64,000 nt of DNA, taken from assembly GCA_021229015.1 (NCBI GenBank), contig CM037788.1, positions 56,107,525 through 56,171,524 of the forward strand, read 5' to 3'. The DNA comes from Solen grandis. Its lineage: Eukaryota; Mollusca; Bivalvia; Adapedonta; Solenidae. A program made the translations under genes and the position numbers. The notes under the pieces were generated by a model. It was not told the origin of the DNA, did no database searches, and saw only the letters and a list, made by a program, of their open reading frames with translations. The number at the start of each line of letters is the position of its first letter. Positions within the stretch are counted from its first letter, which is position 1. Below are positions 34,101-45,182 of the stretch, one piece after another.

Positions 34101-37100
34101 GATGAGAGAGGAGCAGGTCAGAGACGGGCAGAAGGTGGTGTGTTTATGGAAACAAGTGCTGGCCAATGCTGCTCACAAGCTTGGAGATGAAGGTATGAAC
34201 AGGGTTCCCACTTTATTGGAAAAACAGGAGATGTTTGGTAAATTGATTATGTCCAAGAAATTGAGGGGGAAAAACCTTAAAGCTGGGAACCACAAGTTGG
34301 AATTGTACCACACTGTGACAGTATACTGTGGTATTTAGGTAAATACCATGGTATATACCATGATATACCACACAAAATATTCTGGGACTTGTGTTAAAGA
34401 CTATTCATATATTTAAATTTTGCAAAGGAAATCAAGTAAGATTGTTATCGGTAACTAGTGAATATTTTCAAATAAAATTGTATTTTTAATATATAAATGG
34501 AAATTGATACATTTATATAATACATATGCAAGTTTTTAATGATGTTAAAACAACAGAATTATCAGTAACGACAGAATTATTGAAAATTTGTATTCATTCA
34601 TTTCTGTGGAAACCACTGACATACTGGTATTCTTTGTCCGTACCACAAGCTGCTTCAGGCCACGGTTTACCAATATACAGGTAAAACTGGGCACCTCTAA
34701 AAAACAGGAAATAGGTCAGAATATTGGAACCATAGTAGGCATAAAAAGGTTGTGTAATATCAACAAGAAATAATGAACTCACTGTTTATAGTAAGCCTTT
34801 ACTTCATATAGACTCATTTTGACAGACAGACCCAGACCAGACAGCTGCTGAGTTATCTGATCAGGGTTTCCTCTGTTTGCTCATTCAGTATTGTAACTCT
34901 GTTTCTACACAGTTCATGTGGAAAAAAAATCATGATTTCAGATACCATTTTAAGTTCAGTCCATTAATATTCATGAAGTCATAAATTTGTACATGAATAT
35001 TCATGAGGTAAAGGGTTAAAATTTATGAATATTAGTATCCTGACTATACATGTTTACCACTCTTTGATATACTGGTGTTTTATTTTAAAGTGTGGAACAT
35101 ACAAGAACAAGTGGTTGTTGCAGCCTTGGATAGCCAAAACTTTGAGACGGCCAATGTAAGTACATAGATTATTTAAAAATTTGGATGAGGGATGGGAGGG
35201 TGTAAGCTTAAACTTACCTATAATTTTCACATCAATTGGGAAACAAGTTCTTACAACTTAAACTAATCCCTCTCAATGGTTCTTGTATTGGGCCTGAATT
35301 CAGTGCCAGGGAAAGCCATGAATTATTTCTTGTCCAAAACAAGAGTTTAAACCAACAACTTTTGGATCTGCAGTCCTGTACGTTACCATTGGACTAGGCA
35401 CCCTCAGTAGTATTTAGAGATCTTTCAAGTAAATTATCAATAAAACAAAGGTATTGTGTAATGTTCAATTTTTTTTTTTGAAAAAAATATGCTGAACTAG
35501 GGAAGATTTTTGCTTTTGAATTTATATAGTGATTACTTTTGTGAGATTTTTATTTTAGATTTTAAGCAGTTTTTCAAACCCCCTGCAAACAAAGCTTATA
35601 CATAATTATATGTATATAGAATCCCCCTGAATCTATTTTTTTTTTTTATGGCATCTGAGGAGCGTACTATCAAGGCATGTGTCATTGCATACAATTCCAA
35701 TATGGACAATTAAGCAGTCTTGCAGTATGAAAATGATGATCAAATTACCACATTAACACTGAAATACATATTAAGAGGGCACTGTTTGCCTAAAAACTTC
35801 ATTGTGGATGACTAGATTCCCACATCTGACCCTGATCATAGCATAGCTGCTAATATTTGGTGTAAAATTCAAAATCGTCATGATATGTCACTGGTTGTAA
35901 TCGCTACTCTGCCAAAATGATTTGATTAACGTCAAGGAAAATTAACATAAAAGAATAATTTTGCACATGAAGGAAAAGGATTTCCATTCCCATTTTATGT
36001 ATGAGTAAACATTATATGAATGCAGTCACTAAAGTTTTAAATGTAGGTGATCTCTATCTCTTTAATACGGTTTTAAAAAAGTGTTGATTTGAATTTTAAA
36101 AACACATACATGTACTGCTTATGTCTGATGATATTAATATTTTTGTTTCTAATGAAGTGTAAAGTACTGTTTTTCCTTGTCTTTCAGGAATGTATACAGT
36201 CCCTCAACCTCAAGTTCCCTAATTCTCTGCGTGTTCGAAGACTCATGGGGATGTGCTTTGAGGCTATGGGAAGGTGATGATACAAACTTGTTCCCTTCTG
36301 AATTTCTCCTAGATATTGATTTGTCATGTTCAATAGGGCTGTCATCAATACCTTTGATTCAGTGTGCCGTCATTATTTGCTGTCAGATTTTGTATGGCTT
36401 ATCTTATTCTTATATTGATACACTTTCTTAAAGTTAAAGAGGACAAAAAATATCTTTTTATGCTGTGTGATCAATAGAGTTACATCCCTTTATAGTTACC
36501 ACAAAAAGTTTTGTCAAAAAAATAATGCTCTTTTGTGAAAAAAAAGGTAACGTTAATTTAAAAAAACATATGTTTATAGTTTAAAATATGTTAGGCATTC
36601 CAGAATGTGCAGTCACAGAATTATATCTGGTTTTAGTACAAGTGTAGGTCATTTAAATTGTGTATTCAGCTCACCTGAATATGACTGAAGACTTTAACCG
36701 AATGAAAGGAAACGTCTTTTTATCATAATTCATTTGACATATATGCATAAATATGCATAAACAGCTGTTTTCGGTTTTGTACAATCATCACATATTTTCA
36801 CACAGTGATTTTTTCCCAATAATTGTGAATGGGTCTGGTACCCCTTAATTGTGTAAGATTAGCATTGTTTTTCACATAATTGTGAAAAATGTAGTGGCGA
36901 TTCTGCTGATATTGTAAGTAGAAAATATGGGCTATGACAAAATACTTTGCAGTTTTTCTTCAAAACGGAAGGGAATGGTTTATATTTTCAAGAAACTGAG
37001 GTATTGTGGAAGAGAAGCACCTGTGAAATTAATTCTGCTGAGTAGGAAGGGTTTAAATTGTGCATCTATAAAAAAATACACTTTTGAATTGTGAATCACT

Positions 37101-40100
37101 TTGGGTCCCTTTTAAATTGTGAATGCTTATAAGGGTTACCAGTTAAAGAAGGGAAAAGATCACAGTATCATACTTAATACATTACATATAACTTTTTATT
37201 ACTCTGTGTCATGCACTGGTTGTCTATATGCCTATTTTGTTTAACTCAGAAGGGTGGATTTTATATGTATTTTAATTTAATGCAACTAACTTTAATTGAA
37301 AATGTTTATTACCAGTAAATACTGTTATGTTGAAAATGTAAGAGAAATAAACAATTAAAATGTAATTTTTTTCTTTGGTATGAGATTACAGAATGTGCAC
37401 CATTCAGGAAATGTGTACAGTTACAGAGTGAAGAAGAGTATTTTGGTACATATTTCCTGCATGTGTAAACCATGTGCTTCAAGTCGTATACCAGTATTTA
37501 TATATGTTTTTGACAGGTTTGAAAGGGCATTGGAAGAATACAGGAAAATACAGGAAGAGGATCAAACAAACATGGTTTGTTTAGTTAAACAATTCATAGT
37601 TATTCAGTATTATTATCTTTTTAGCTCACCTGAGCACGTGTGCTCAGGATGAGCTTTTAGGATCGATGAATGTCCGTCGTCCGTCCGTCCGTCCGTCGTC
37701 CAATTTGTTTGTTTGCACTCTAGCATCTTCATTTTATGAGCAATTATCTTCAAACTTTAAAATAATGTTTATAACCATAAAATCTCGGCCAAGTTCGATT
37801 ATGGCTGATATCGGAACATTAGGTCAGGAGTTATGCCCCTTTTAAAATTCAAAAAAGCCAGATTTCACATTGTTTGCACTCTAGCATCTTCATTTCATGA
37901 GCAATTATCTTCAAACTTTATATCAATGTTTATAACCATAAAATCACGGCCAAGTTCGGTTATGGCTGATATCGTACCATTAGGTCAGGAGTTATGCCCC
38001 TTTTAATATTCAAAAATGCCATATTTCAAGTTGTTTACACTCTAGCATCTTCATCTTTTGAGCAATCCTCTTCAAACTTTATGGCAATGCTTATGGCCAT
38101 AAGGTCTCGATTGAGTTCGATTATGGCTGAGATTCATCATTTAGGTCAGGAGTTATGCCCCTTTTAATATTCAAAAAATGCCAGAAATCACTTTGTTTAC
38201 ACTCTAGCATCTTCATCTTTTGAGCAATCATCTTCAAACTTTTAAGACAATGTTTATGCCCATAATCTCACAATCGGGTTCAATTATAACTGATATTGAC
38301 TTGTAAATTTAGGAGTTATGCCCATTTCACCATAAAAAAAAGCCAGATTTCACTTTTACACTCAAGCATCTTTATTTCTTAAGCAATCATCTTTCTCAGG
38401 TGAGCGACCAAGAGCCATCTTGGCCCTCTTGTATTTATTAGAATACAATAGTTACAGTTTTTTTGATATTTTAAAAAATTGAATAATATATGAATATCAG
38501 TAACAAATCAGATTTATGATAATCTGTGTTTCTCTACAAATAAATTTGGACCCCTCTTACCCAAAAATGCACTTATTTGCTTTAATGGATTCTTAATCCA
38601 CTACATTATTAGTGATTCAGTTTCTTTACAGGGTGTATGACTATATTCCCAGCAAGGGTGACATGATGTTCTCAGCCTCGAATAATATTAGTTATACAGT
38701 TTCTTGACAGGTACATAACTACTTATTCCCAACTGAAGGAAGTCATGTCACCCGAGCCACATTGCACTATAATAAAGATCAGTCCTATTTCTGTTAGATA
38801 AATACTGATAACACGCTGTATACATATTTATAATGTTCATATCATTATGTGATGTCCATGGCTTATTGACCAATCAGAAGAGAGAATTTTACTTTGCAGA
38901 ATCATAAGAAAATATGTTTTTATATTCTTATGCTAGAAAGCTTAACACATCAGTATTAGTATTTTCATTATTTAGCAAACATTTCTACTTCCTGAATAGT
39001 GGTAGATCTAAATTCTTCATCATTTATTTGGAAGCATCCTTATGTTGTAGTTTGCCAGGAAAAGAGAGATTGCAATAAGGAAGGAGAAGAACGAGATTCC
39101 AGAAGCAATAGAGGCCTTAAACAAATACCTGGAAATGTAAGTCATGAAAGATACAAAGAAAAGGCATTTATAGTAAAAGGTTTATGGCATAGACATGATC
39201 AATGACTTTACAGCTTTTACCCCTGGACATCAGGCTTCTAGTATCTCTTATCTATCGGTCTCCCTGGGGAGTCTTTCACTTTGCTTATGATGGCCAACAT
39301 TATGGCGCCACAGAATTATACCATCCTCTCGGGTACCCATTTACACCTGATTGAAGTGAAACAATACAGGGTAAATTTCTTGCTCAAGGATATTAGCAGT
39401 GTCCCTGGCAGACCTCGAACTAAGGGCCTCTTGATCCTGAAGCTCATTTCTTACCACAGGACCTTTGAAACCTGCTTCACATCGTTAAATTTATAGACCC
39501 ATGGGGTGTATGTGGGAATTCCCCACAAATACCTGTCCAGTTTTATAGCAGTAAACATGTTTTGAGGGATTGTTTTTGTGTGTGTCTTTTGGGGAAGGTT
39601 GCCCATAGCCTTCAAATTAGGAATTTTCATGCGAAAATGTTACGAGACTTGAAAAAATAATCATACAGCAAATCTAGAAAATATGAATAAAGTTCACATA
39701 TATTAGTATAATATTGATCAGTTTATCAACATTTGCTATTTTAAGCTGCCTGCATGGTAAAAAAAAAGATTCTTGGTCAATTTTTAGCCAAATTTAACCA
39801 ATTTTTGTGTCACTTGTTGTAAGTAGAGGTGACACATAGGGATCACTTTTCCGTTGTTTGTCTGTGCGTTGGTCAGTCACACTTTTTCCGTCACACTTAG
39901 CAGGTGACACAAGTGTTTTTTCTGAAAAATTAATGAGATAATTTAAGTCAAATTTGGAAAAGTAGACCTATACTTTCTGGGTTTTGAAATGTAGCTAAAT
40001 ACCAGGTAAGAAAACAGCTGGAAAAAACTTCCTGTTATGACGTCATTTCCTGTTTATATTTTGCCATATTGCTTTTAGTCAAAATGCAATAATGTAGTGC

Positions 40101-41126
40101 TTTTGTAAGTCTTCATGATTTTTTAAAAAGCCCTGTGGGCGAAAATTCAAAAAAGAGTTGTTTATCTGTGATTAAACCTGAATTGACTATGTTCAGAGAT
40201 TGTTTCTCTTTTATGTTAAATGCTCTGACACAAACCATATCACAATCAAAACCATGCATTCCTTTGTGTAAACCTATAAGTTTTAACAATTACTTATGTA
40301 ATGTGTGAGGTCTTGTACAGATGGTATGTATATCTACAGGTTTATGACAGACTTTGATGCGTGGATGGAGCTGTGTGACCTGTACCTACAGCTGCAGGAC
40401 TACAGCAAGGCAGCCTTCTGTATGGAGGAACTCATCATGTCCAACCCACACAACCATCTCTTTCACCAGAAGTATGCCGAGGTAATCTGCATGTCCTCGT
40501 CGTCTCTCTCTGGGCGCTTTTCATGCCCTTGGTTCGATATATCGGGGCATATTGTTTTTGGTCTGTTTCTCACAAATATTTAACCTTGACTATAACACAG
40601 AAGTCCCTCCACCTGCTGCCTCCAAACATCACAGGTGCATGCTTCTTGATGAGCTCTACCAGCCAGGTGACCTTAACCTTCAAATGACTTTGACCTCTAA
40701 GGTCTGAGGCCCCCCGGGGGGATGGCATCCATTTGAACGTAGAGCTTGTTTTTTTTATTAACAGCTTGGCAACTGAGTTGCTAAGAGACAAACACATGCT
40801 TTATCGGAAAGAGGACGCTGGTCTCCAGCATTTCAAATATCTGGGATTCTACTGTATACACAGAGGAAGCATCATTGTTAAAACTGGGAAGCAAGGAACA
40901 AAGGGAATGTCAGAAGTTTTAAGAAAAGCTTTTTATCTGAGTAGTAGACTTTTGTTCCTCATGTATAGAGATTTTCTCTGTAGATAATAATTTTGTGTTG
41001 TTATATATTCTACAGATCAAGTACACCCAGGGTGGGGCGGAGAACCTGGAACTGGCCCGGTCCTACTTCTCACAGGCCTGTAAACTGAACCCTAACAACA
41101 TGAGGGCACAATTTGGGCTCCTCCTG
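31122..41126 (+). CDS. EMC2: ER membrane protein complex subunit 2 (TPR protein), first eight exons; 3' end missing
   Basis: Cytosolic TPR scaffold of the ER membrane complex, which inserts tail-anchored and multipass proteins. Exons: 31122-31146, 34079-34192, 35091-35155, 36188-36273, 37517-37574, 39051-39136, 40340-40481, 41016-41126, all phase-consistent, giving 229 residues. The 25-nt first exon encodes MSRQMTWE and joins in frame to [12 protein letters not shown], matching the human VTWEEMRDKMRKWREE region. Later landmarks are [41 protein letters not shown] and KYTQGG.ENLELAR. Human EMC2 is about 297 residues, so roughly 65-70 C-terminal residues are absent. The last visible exon has a good GTAAGT donor 23 bp before the assembly gap, so the loss is an assembly limit rather than proven truncation. 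Confidence 0.94.
32500..33499 (+). repeat. tRNA-headed SINE split by a nested insertion
   Basis: 32,500-32,572 is a tRNA-like head with A box (TGGCCAAGTGATTAGAGC) and B box (GGGTTTGATCC). It continues into GGTACTGTTACAGCTCCCTTGC and the start of the SINE body. At 32,647-33,345 about 700 bp of foreign sequence intervenes. The body resumes at 33,346 with CAGGACTGGTTGGCCCAG, GTGACTGGGTGTGGTATCATG, GGCAGCACTACTGTCTC and the tail GGACGTTAAACCAAACAAAC. GTAGTTCAGG (32,637-32,646) and GTAGTTGCAGG (33,346-33,356) bracket the insert as a probable target duplication. EMC2 intron 1. Confidence 0.7.
33864..33970. mobile_element. TGTGTCACCTG inverted-repeat element, copy 2
   Basis: 107 bp with TGTGTCACCTGCTG at the left and CAGCAGGTGACACA at the right, a near-perfect terminal inverted repeat, and a GTCTGTCCGTCTGTCTG core. 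Ends about 108 bp before EMC2 exon 2. Confidence 0.72.
34790..35035 (-). repeat. Dispersed intronic repeat 'R1', copy 5
   Basis: Best-preserved match to the 11,805-12,000 copy. Its 3' half holds TTCATGAAGTCATAAATTTG, TACATGAATATTCATGAGG and TAAAGGGTTAAAA. It ends about 60 bp before EMC2 exon 3, just as the other copy ends close to HMGCL exon 2. Confidence 0.6.
37618..38436 (+). mobile_element. Repeat element with 161-162 bp tandem cores, AGCTCACCTGAGCAC family
   Basis: Starts TTTTTAGCTCACCTGAGCAC..GTGCTCAGGATGAGCTTTT, a hairpin, then a run of GTCC units (CCGTCCGTCCGTCCGTCG). A core phrase GTTTGCACTCTAGCATCTTC or GTTTACACTCTAGCATC recurs at 37,711, 37,872, 38,033 and 38,195, with spacings of 161-162 bp. 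Ends GGTGAGCGACCAAGAGCCATCTTGGCCCTCTTG. Same end architecture as the 14,647 element but a different core sequence. Begins 44 bp after EMC2 exon 5. Confidence 0.72.
39806..39911. mobile_element. TGTGTCACCTG inverted-repeat element, copy 3
   Basis: 106 bp, TGTGTCACTTGTTG at the left and TAGCAGGTGACACA at the right, with core phrases GGGATCACTTTTCCGTTG and TCCGTCACACTT that align with copy 2. EMC2 intron 6. Confidence 0.65.
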
Positions 41127-41149
41127 GTAAGTACAATCTGAGACCAGTT

Positions 41150-41249
41150 NNNNNNNNNNNNNNNNNNNNNNNNNNNNNNNNNNNNNNNNNNNNNNNNNNN
41201 NNNNNNNNNNNNNNNNNNNNNNNNNNNNNNNNNNNNNNNNNNNNNNNNN
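41150..41249. other. Assembly gap of exactly 100 N
   Basis: A run of 100 N, the conventional length for a gap of unknown size. Left of it is EMC2 intron sequence directly after exon 8; right of it the sequence is already inside a retrotransposon RNase H region. Real distance and even order across the gap are unproven. Confidence 0.98.
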
Positions 41250-42902
41250 CAGATGGATTGAAATATTGGCACCTTCTGATTTCAAAATTGAATACAGACC
41301 TGGGAAACGTCAAGGGCACTGTGACGCCTTATCTAGATGCGAACAGCCTCGGGATTGCCAATGCAGTGAAGTCAAAATGAGTGAGCCACTAAAGTGTGGT
41401 CCCTGTAGCAAATGTCGCAGGAGGGCTGAGCTAATGGTACTTGACAGCACAGACCATGACACAGAAGACGGGTGTGGTACAGAAACTATAAGCGAAGGAA
41501 AATTAGTCCTCGAAGACGAAGCTGAGCATAGAGCAAGAAGGATAGACGCTCGTCCAGGTTCTTCAAAGGACCCAGATAGCGAAGCCTCTAAATCTTGGCT
41601 TGAGATGTACACTAGTGAAGAGATAGCGGCAAAACAATTAGCCGACCCAGATATTTCCACCATAAGGCATGCAGTAGCAGCAGGCAAGAAGCCAGAAAGT
41701 ACAGATGTTGACTGTAAAAGTCCCGCCACAAGGCAATATTGGCTCATGTGGGACTTGCTGTCCATAAAAGACGGGGTCTTATGTAAGAAATTCCAGAAAC
41801 AGGGTGGAACAGAAGAGTACATTCAGATCATTTTACCAAATTGCCTGAAGAAAGATGTATTAAAACAAATGCACGATGGTTTATTATCTGGTCATTTAGG
41901 GACAAAGAAAACAAAGATGAAGATCCAGCAGAGATTCTATTGGTTTGGCATGAAAGAAGATATTAACTTGTATGTAAAGTCATGTGATGCATGTGAGGCA
42001 GATAAAACCCCACAGAAAATCCTAGAGCTCCAATGGGACACCTTCGAAGTGGCGCTCCATGGGACACTCTTGCCATAGACTATCTTGGTCCACTTCCATT
42101 AACTGCTAGAGGTAACAGGTTCATACTAGTGTTAACAGATCACTTTACCAAATACGTTGAGGTACTGGCCGTGCCTAACCAACAAGCAGAAGATTGCGCA
42201 CTCAGGATAGCCAATGACTTCATAGCTCACTGGGGTACACCACTCTCTATTCACAGTGAGCAAGGCGCCGCCTTCGAAAGCAAAGTCTTCAAAGAGTTAT
42301 GCTCTTTGTTCCAGATAAGGAAAAGTAGGACAAGCCCTAGGAACCCGAAAGGGAACGGGCAATGTGAGCGCTATAACCGGACACTCATAAAGATGATCAA
42401 ATCCTACCTGGTAGATCAGGACGAGTGGGACCTTTATTTGGGATGTATAGCTGGTGCATATCGTTCTTCTTCAAATGAATCTACAAAACTTACCCCAAAG
42501 TTGTCCAATGTGTCTTGGACACGAAGTTAGACTACCTGCTGATCTTGTCTTCGGTACTAAGAAAGAGAACAGCTTTTCTTCAAATACATCACCTGTTGAG
42601 ATAATCCGAGAACGTATGTTACGAGCCCATGAGATCGCTCGTAGTCATCTAAAGTCAAACGCCAAACGAAGCAAGCAGTTGTATGACACTAAAGTTGCTT
42701 ATAACAATTTCAGTCCAGGTGACCTGGTTTGGATGTTGCATGAAAGTAGGAAGGTGGGAGTGACGCCAAAGTTAGAGAAGAAATTTGACGGTCCTTTTGT
42801 CATCACCAAGAAGCAATCGTTCGCCAATTTTGTTGTGCAAGTAGATGCTTAAGGCAGAAGTCTCACCATACATCACGACAAGTTGAAGCCATACAACGGC
42901 GA
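41250..42902 (+). pseudogene. Gypsy pol 3' part: RNase H end plus integrase, frameshifted
   Basis: The first open stretch (to 42,078) begins in the RNase H tail (FKIEYRPGKRQGH..DALSRC). It continues through a long acidic linker to the integrase HHCC zinc domain (HDGLLSGH, CDACEADK). A frame change near 42,015 leads into the catalytic core (42,033-42,530): first Asp in AIDYLGPLP, then HSEQGAAFES, where family members normally have Asp, and the final Glu in NGQCERYNRT. A second frame change near 42,500 leads to the C-terminal domain (42,454-42,852), which ends at an in-frame TAA though family-like residues continue to about 42,900. A dead copy. A chromodomain is not evident. Confidence 0.85.
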
Positions 42903-43323
42903 CAGTATGCCGAGATGGGCCAAGACGTTGTCCAGGAAATGCAGAGCTACATAGTTGAAGTTATGTCTTGCAGATGCTTATGATTGTTCTTGTACAGCAT
43001 ATGTTCCATGTCAGAAATATTTGTCTTTTTTTTATAAACTAGATAATAAAGTGTCCACCTGTATCCTGAATAGACAAAGCCATGATTTCGATCGTTTTCT
43101 ATTTTTGCGCTCCGGGATATGAAGCCAGTTCATTGTCACCTTTGGATGTTAGCCGTCCTTTTGATAACACGTCTTCAAAGCAACACGTGCCAATGTAACG
43201 CTGTCCGCAAACGTCATTTTATATCGCGTTTTCGTTGCCGTAAAGCTCAATGTCAGTAGCCCAGCCTTTTGTCCAGTACAGAAGCTGTAACTTAAGTGTC
43301 CATTCCTTCTGTATTTTTAGGAG

Positions 43324-43626
43324 ATGGAGAGCAGCACAAAGAGGCGATATTTTGTGTGCCTGCATTGCGAGCGGACTGGGGTATCTCACGTGGCTGAACG
43401 TTATCGTATGGTAGACCATGTGCAGAAGCATCATCTCGCATTAGATCAGGCTGCCTACTATTGCAACCTTTGCATGTTTCGATGTACCACCAAGGAGCAG
43501 CTTGATCGTCACGTGACCAGCTACAGGCGCCATACCCTCATGGCGGGGCATATTGGAGCTGCCGACCCCCAGCGTTATCTTGTTGCCAATCCGAATCCCA
43601 AGCATATCCTCGAAGGTGTCGACTAG
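43324..43626 (+). CDS. Accessory ORF of the Gypsy element: two C2H2-like zinc fingers
   Basis: A 100-codon frame lying between integrase and the 3' LTR. Two zinc-finger-like units are visible: C12-x2-C15-x16-H32-x3-H36, and C47-x2-C50-x12-H63-x6-H70, preceded by a basic N-terminus. The ATG is three bases after TATTTTTAG (43,312-43,320), a good 3' splice site, so a spliced subgenomic RNA like that used for env genes is possible. There are no membrane segments, so it is not an envelope protein. The frame ends where the longer frame from 43,553 takes over; they overlap by 74 bases. Function unknown; nucleic-acid binding is inferred from the fingers. Confidence 0.6.
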   Translation: MESSTKRRYFVCLHCERTGVSHVAERYRMVDHVQKHHLALDQAAYYCNLCMFRCTTKEQLDRHVTSYRRHTLMAGHIGAADPQRYLVANPNPKHILEGVD

Positions 43627-44731
43627 AGAGGCCACCCTTGCAGAACAGTCCGGACGGACAAGTGCCAAGCCAGAAGACCCGTTTGGTGAAGATTCTTCAG
43701 TTGAGCCTCAGCAAACAACAAAGGATTCCGGACTGGTCACAGTCCAGTTGCCGCCAGAGCTTTTGGCCACACTCCTGACACCAGGACAGGCACCTGTCCG
43801 GATGACTGCCCCTCTACAGCCAAAGGCTCCTGCTAGTCATCTATTGGACCTTCCCTATGACCCCCTCGAGCCAAGTTACATGGGCACATCAACCTCCAAC
43901 TTGTGTGGAGACTCCTTTATTGCAACTAAATGCAGCTTGCCCCTGACTACCAGCTCAGCGATGACTGACTTGATGATGCCACCAGTAGTGCCTACTACAG
44001 CCAGTTATGTACCAACACCACTGCCGCGAATATCCACTATTGTTTCGCCAGCGCTTGTAATGCCCAACATTTCCTACAGTCCAGCAAGGTCATCCAGGGC
44101 AAAGATTGGATCAGTTTGCTCTTCTGGACTTCAAACCCCAACTTTGCTGGAAGAAAATCCAATATTTGGGAGCGTTGAGAACCTGATGCCACAACTGCTA
44201 GGCGATTCTTCAACTTGGATGGCAATCTCACCAGGTCAGCCAGAGCCCGCAGTTAACACAAGCCAGCGTGCAAACCAAGAGAGTCAAACGGAACCATGGA
44301 GGAGACCGGAAGATCTCGTGTCTGTCTTGGGTCATATGGAACGATCCATAGAGATCTCACTAGGGAAGGTCACGTCAGTCATAGAATCATCAGTCAGGGC
44401 AACTAGAGGCATACACCAGACAATGGAACGCTTTATGGACGCCATGATCAACATGTCGAGGACCGCTGAGCGAATCTCTGATGAACTCAGGAGACAGGGG
44501 AAAAGAGCAGAACACTCCCCATCAGACTCTCATCAAAGTTTCGCCAAGAGACCAAGGTCAGGCGAAGACAAGGAGAATAATAGGACACTGAAATCTGTGG
44601 TTAAACATGAAAATCAGAAAATTAGGAAATATACTTTTTTAAATGATTTGAAAAGTGACTCTTTAATCTTTTACAATTTGCAACAAAGTGATAAGAATTT
44701 AGATCGATCTAGTGAAATGAGTGACGATTGA
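43553..44731 (+). CDS. Continuation of the accessory ORF: Pro/Ser-rich protein with coiled coil and basic tail
   Basis: A 392-codon open frame whose nominal start is a TTG, so it is more likely the downstream part of the zinc-finger protein reached by frameshift or splicing than an independent gene. The first 220 residues are rich in Pro, Thr and Ser (low complexity). Residues about 255-320 look helical and amphipathic (HMERSIEISLGKVTSVIESS, MERFMDAMINMSRTAERISD). The tail is basic with a nuclear-localisation-like KRPRSGEDK. No transmembrane segment, protease or zinc knuckle. Length and clean coding bias argue for a real element protein, not chance. I do not recognise a family. Confidence 0.5.
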   Translation: MELPTPSVILLPIRIPSISSKVSTREATLAEQSGRTSAKPEDPFGEDSSVEPQQTTKDSGLVTVQLPPELLATLLTPGQAPVRMTAPLQPKAPASHLLDLPYDPLEPSYMGTSTSNLCGDSFIATKCSLPLTTSSAMTDLMMPPVVPTTASYVPTPLPRISTIVSPALVMPNISYSPARSSRAKIGSVCSSGLQTPTLLEENPIFGSVENLMPQLLGDSSTWMAISPGQPEPAVNTSQRANQESQTEPWRRPEDLVSVLGHMERSIEISLGKVTSVIESSVRATRGIHQTMERFMDAMINMSRTAERISDELRRQGKRAEHSPSDSHQSFAKRPRSGEDKENNRTLKSVVKHENQKIRKYTFLNDLKSDSLIFYNLQQSDKNLDRSSEMSDD

Positions 44732-45182
44732 TTAAACATTTATTAATTTTTAAGACATTTGTTAAAGACATTGAAAATTGTTAAATGCATTTAATCTAAA
44801 CTGACATGTTACCATCAGCATTACCATAAGCATACTGTCTTTTGAAAGTTATAGGCTAGGTGTGTACTTAGGGAAGATTTTTTTAAAAAGATGTTCAGTA
44901 TTTTGTAGTGTAAATTGTTATCACAGTTTAATGTTATAAGTTTGTCATTTAATCATTAAAGCTTTACCAGAGAGTAAGCTACTGCTACACAACATTATCT
45001 TTTGATGTTTATTCAAGTCCTTACATTGTATGACATTATATGTTAAGGTATTTTGCTCATATCTGAAATTTTAAGGTGGTACACCATAATTGTCAAACTT
45101 AAGGTGTTCCATACTGAGACTATAATTTAAATTAAGAATATGTATGGCAACGGGAGTTTTGCCATGGAAAACTGGGGGGTAA

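Noticed and set aside
36177..36431. 84-codon frame at EMC2 exon 4
   Set aside because: Wrong frame; the EMC2 reading ([13 protein letters not shown]) ends at a GTGATG donor at 36,274.
41063..41319. Minus-strand frames spanning the N run
   Set aside because: They are open only because N codons were translated as X.
41310..41822. 170-codon minus-strand frame
   Set aside because: Antisense shadow of the Gypsy RNase H/integrase linker; no domain of its own.
43219..43668. Minus-strand frames opposite the zinc-finger ORF
   Set aside because: Shadow frames; the plus-strand reading has zinc-ligand spacing and element context.
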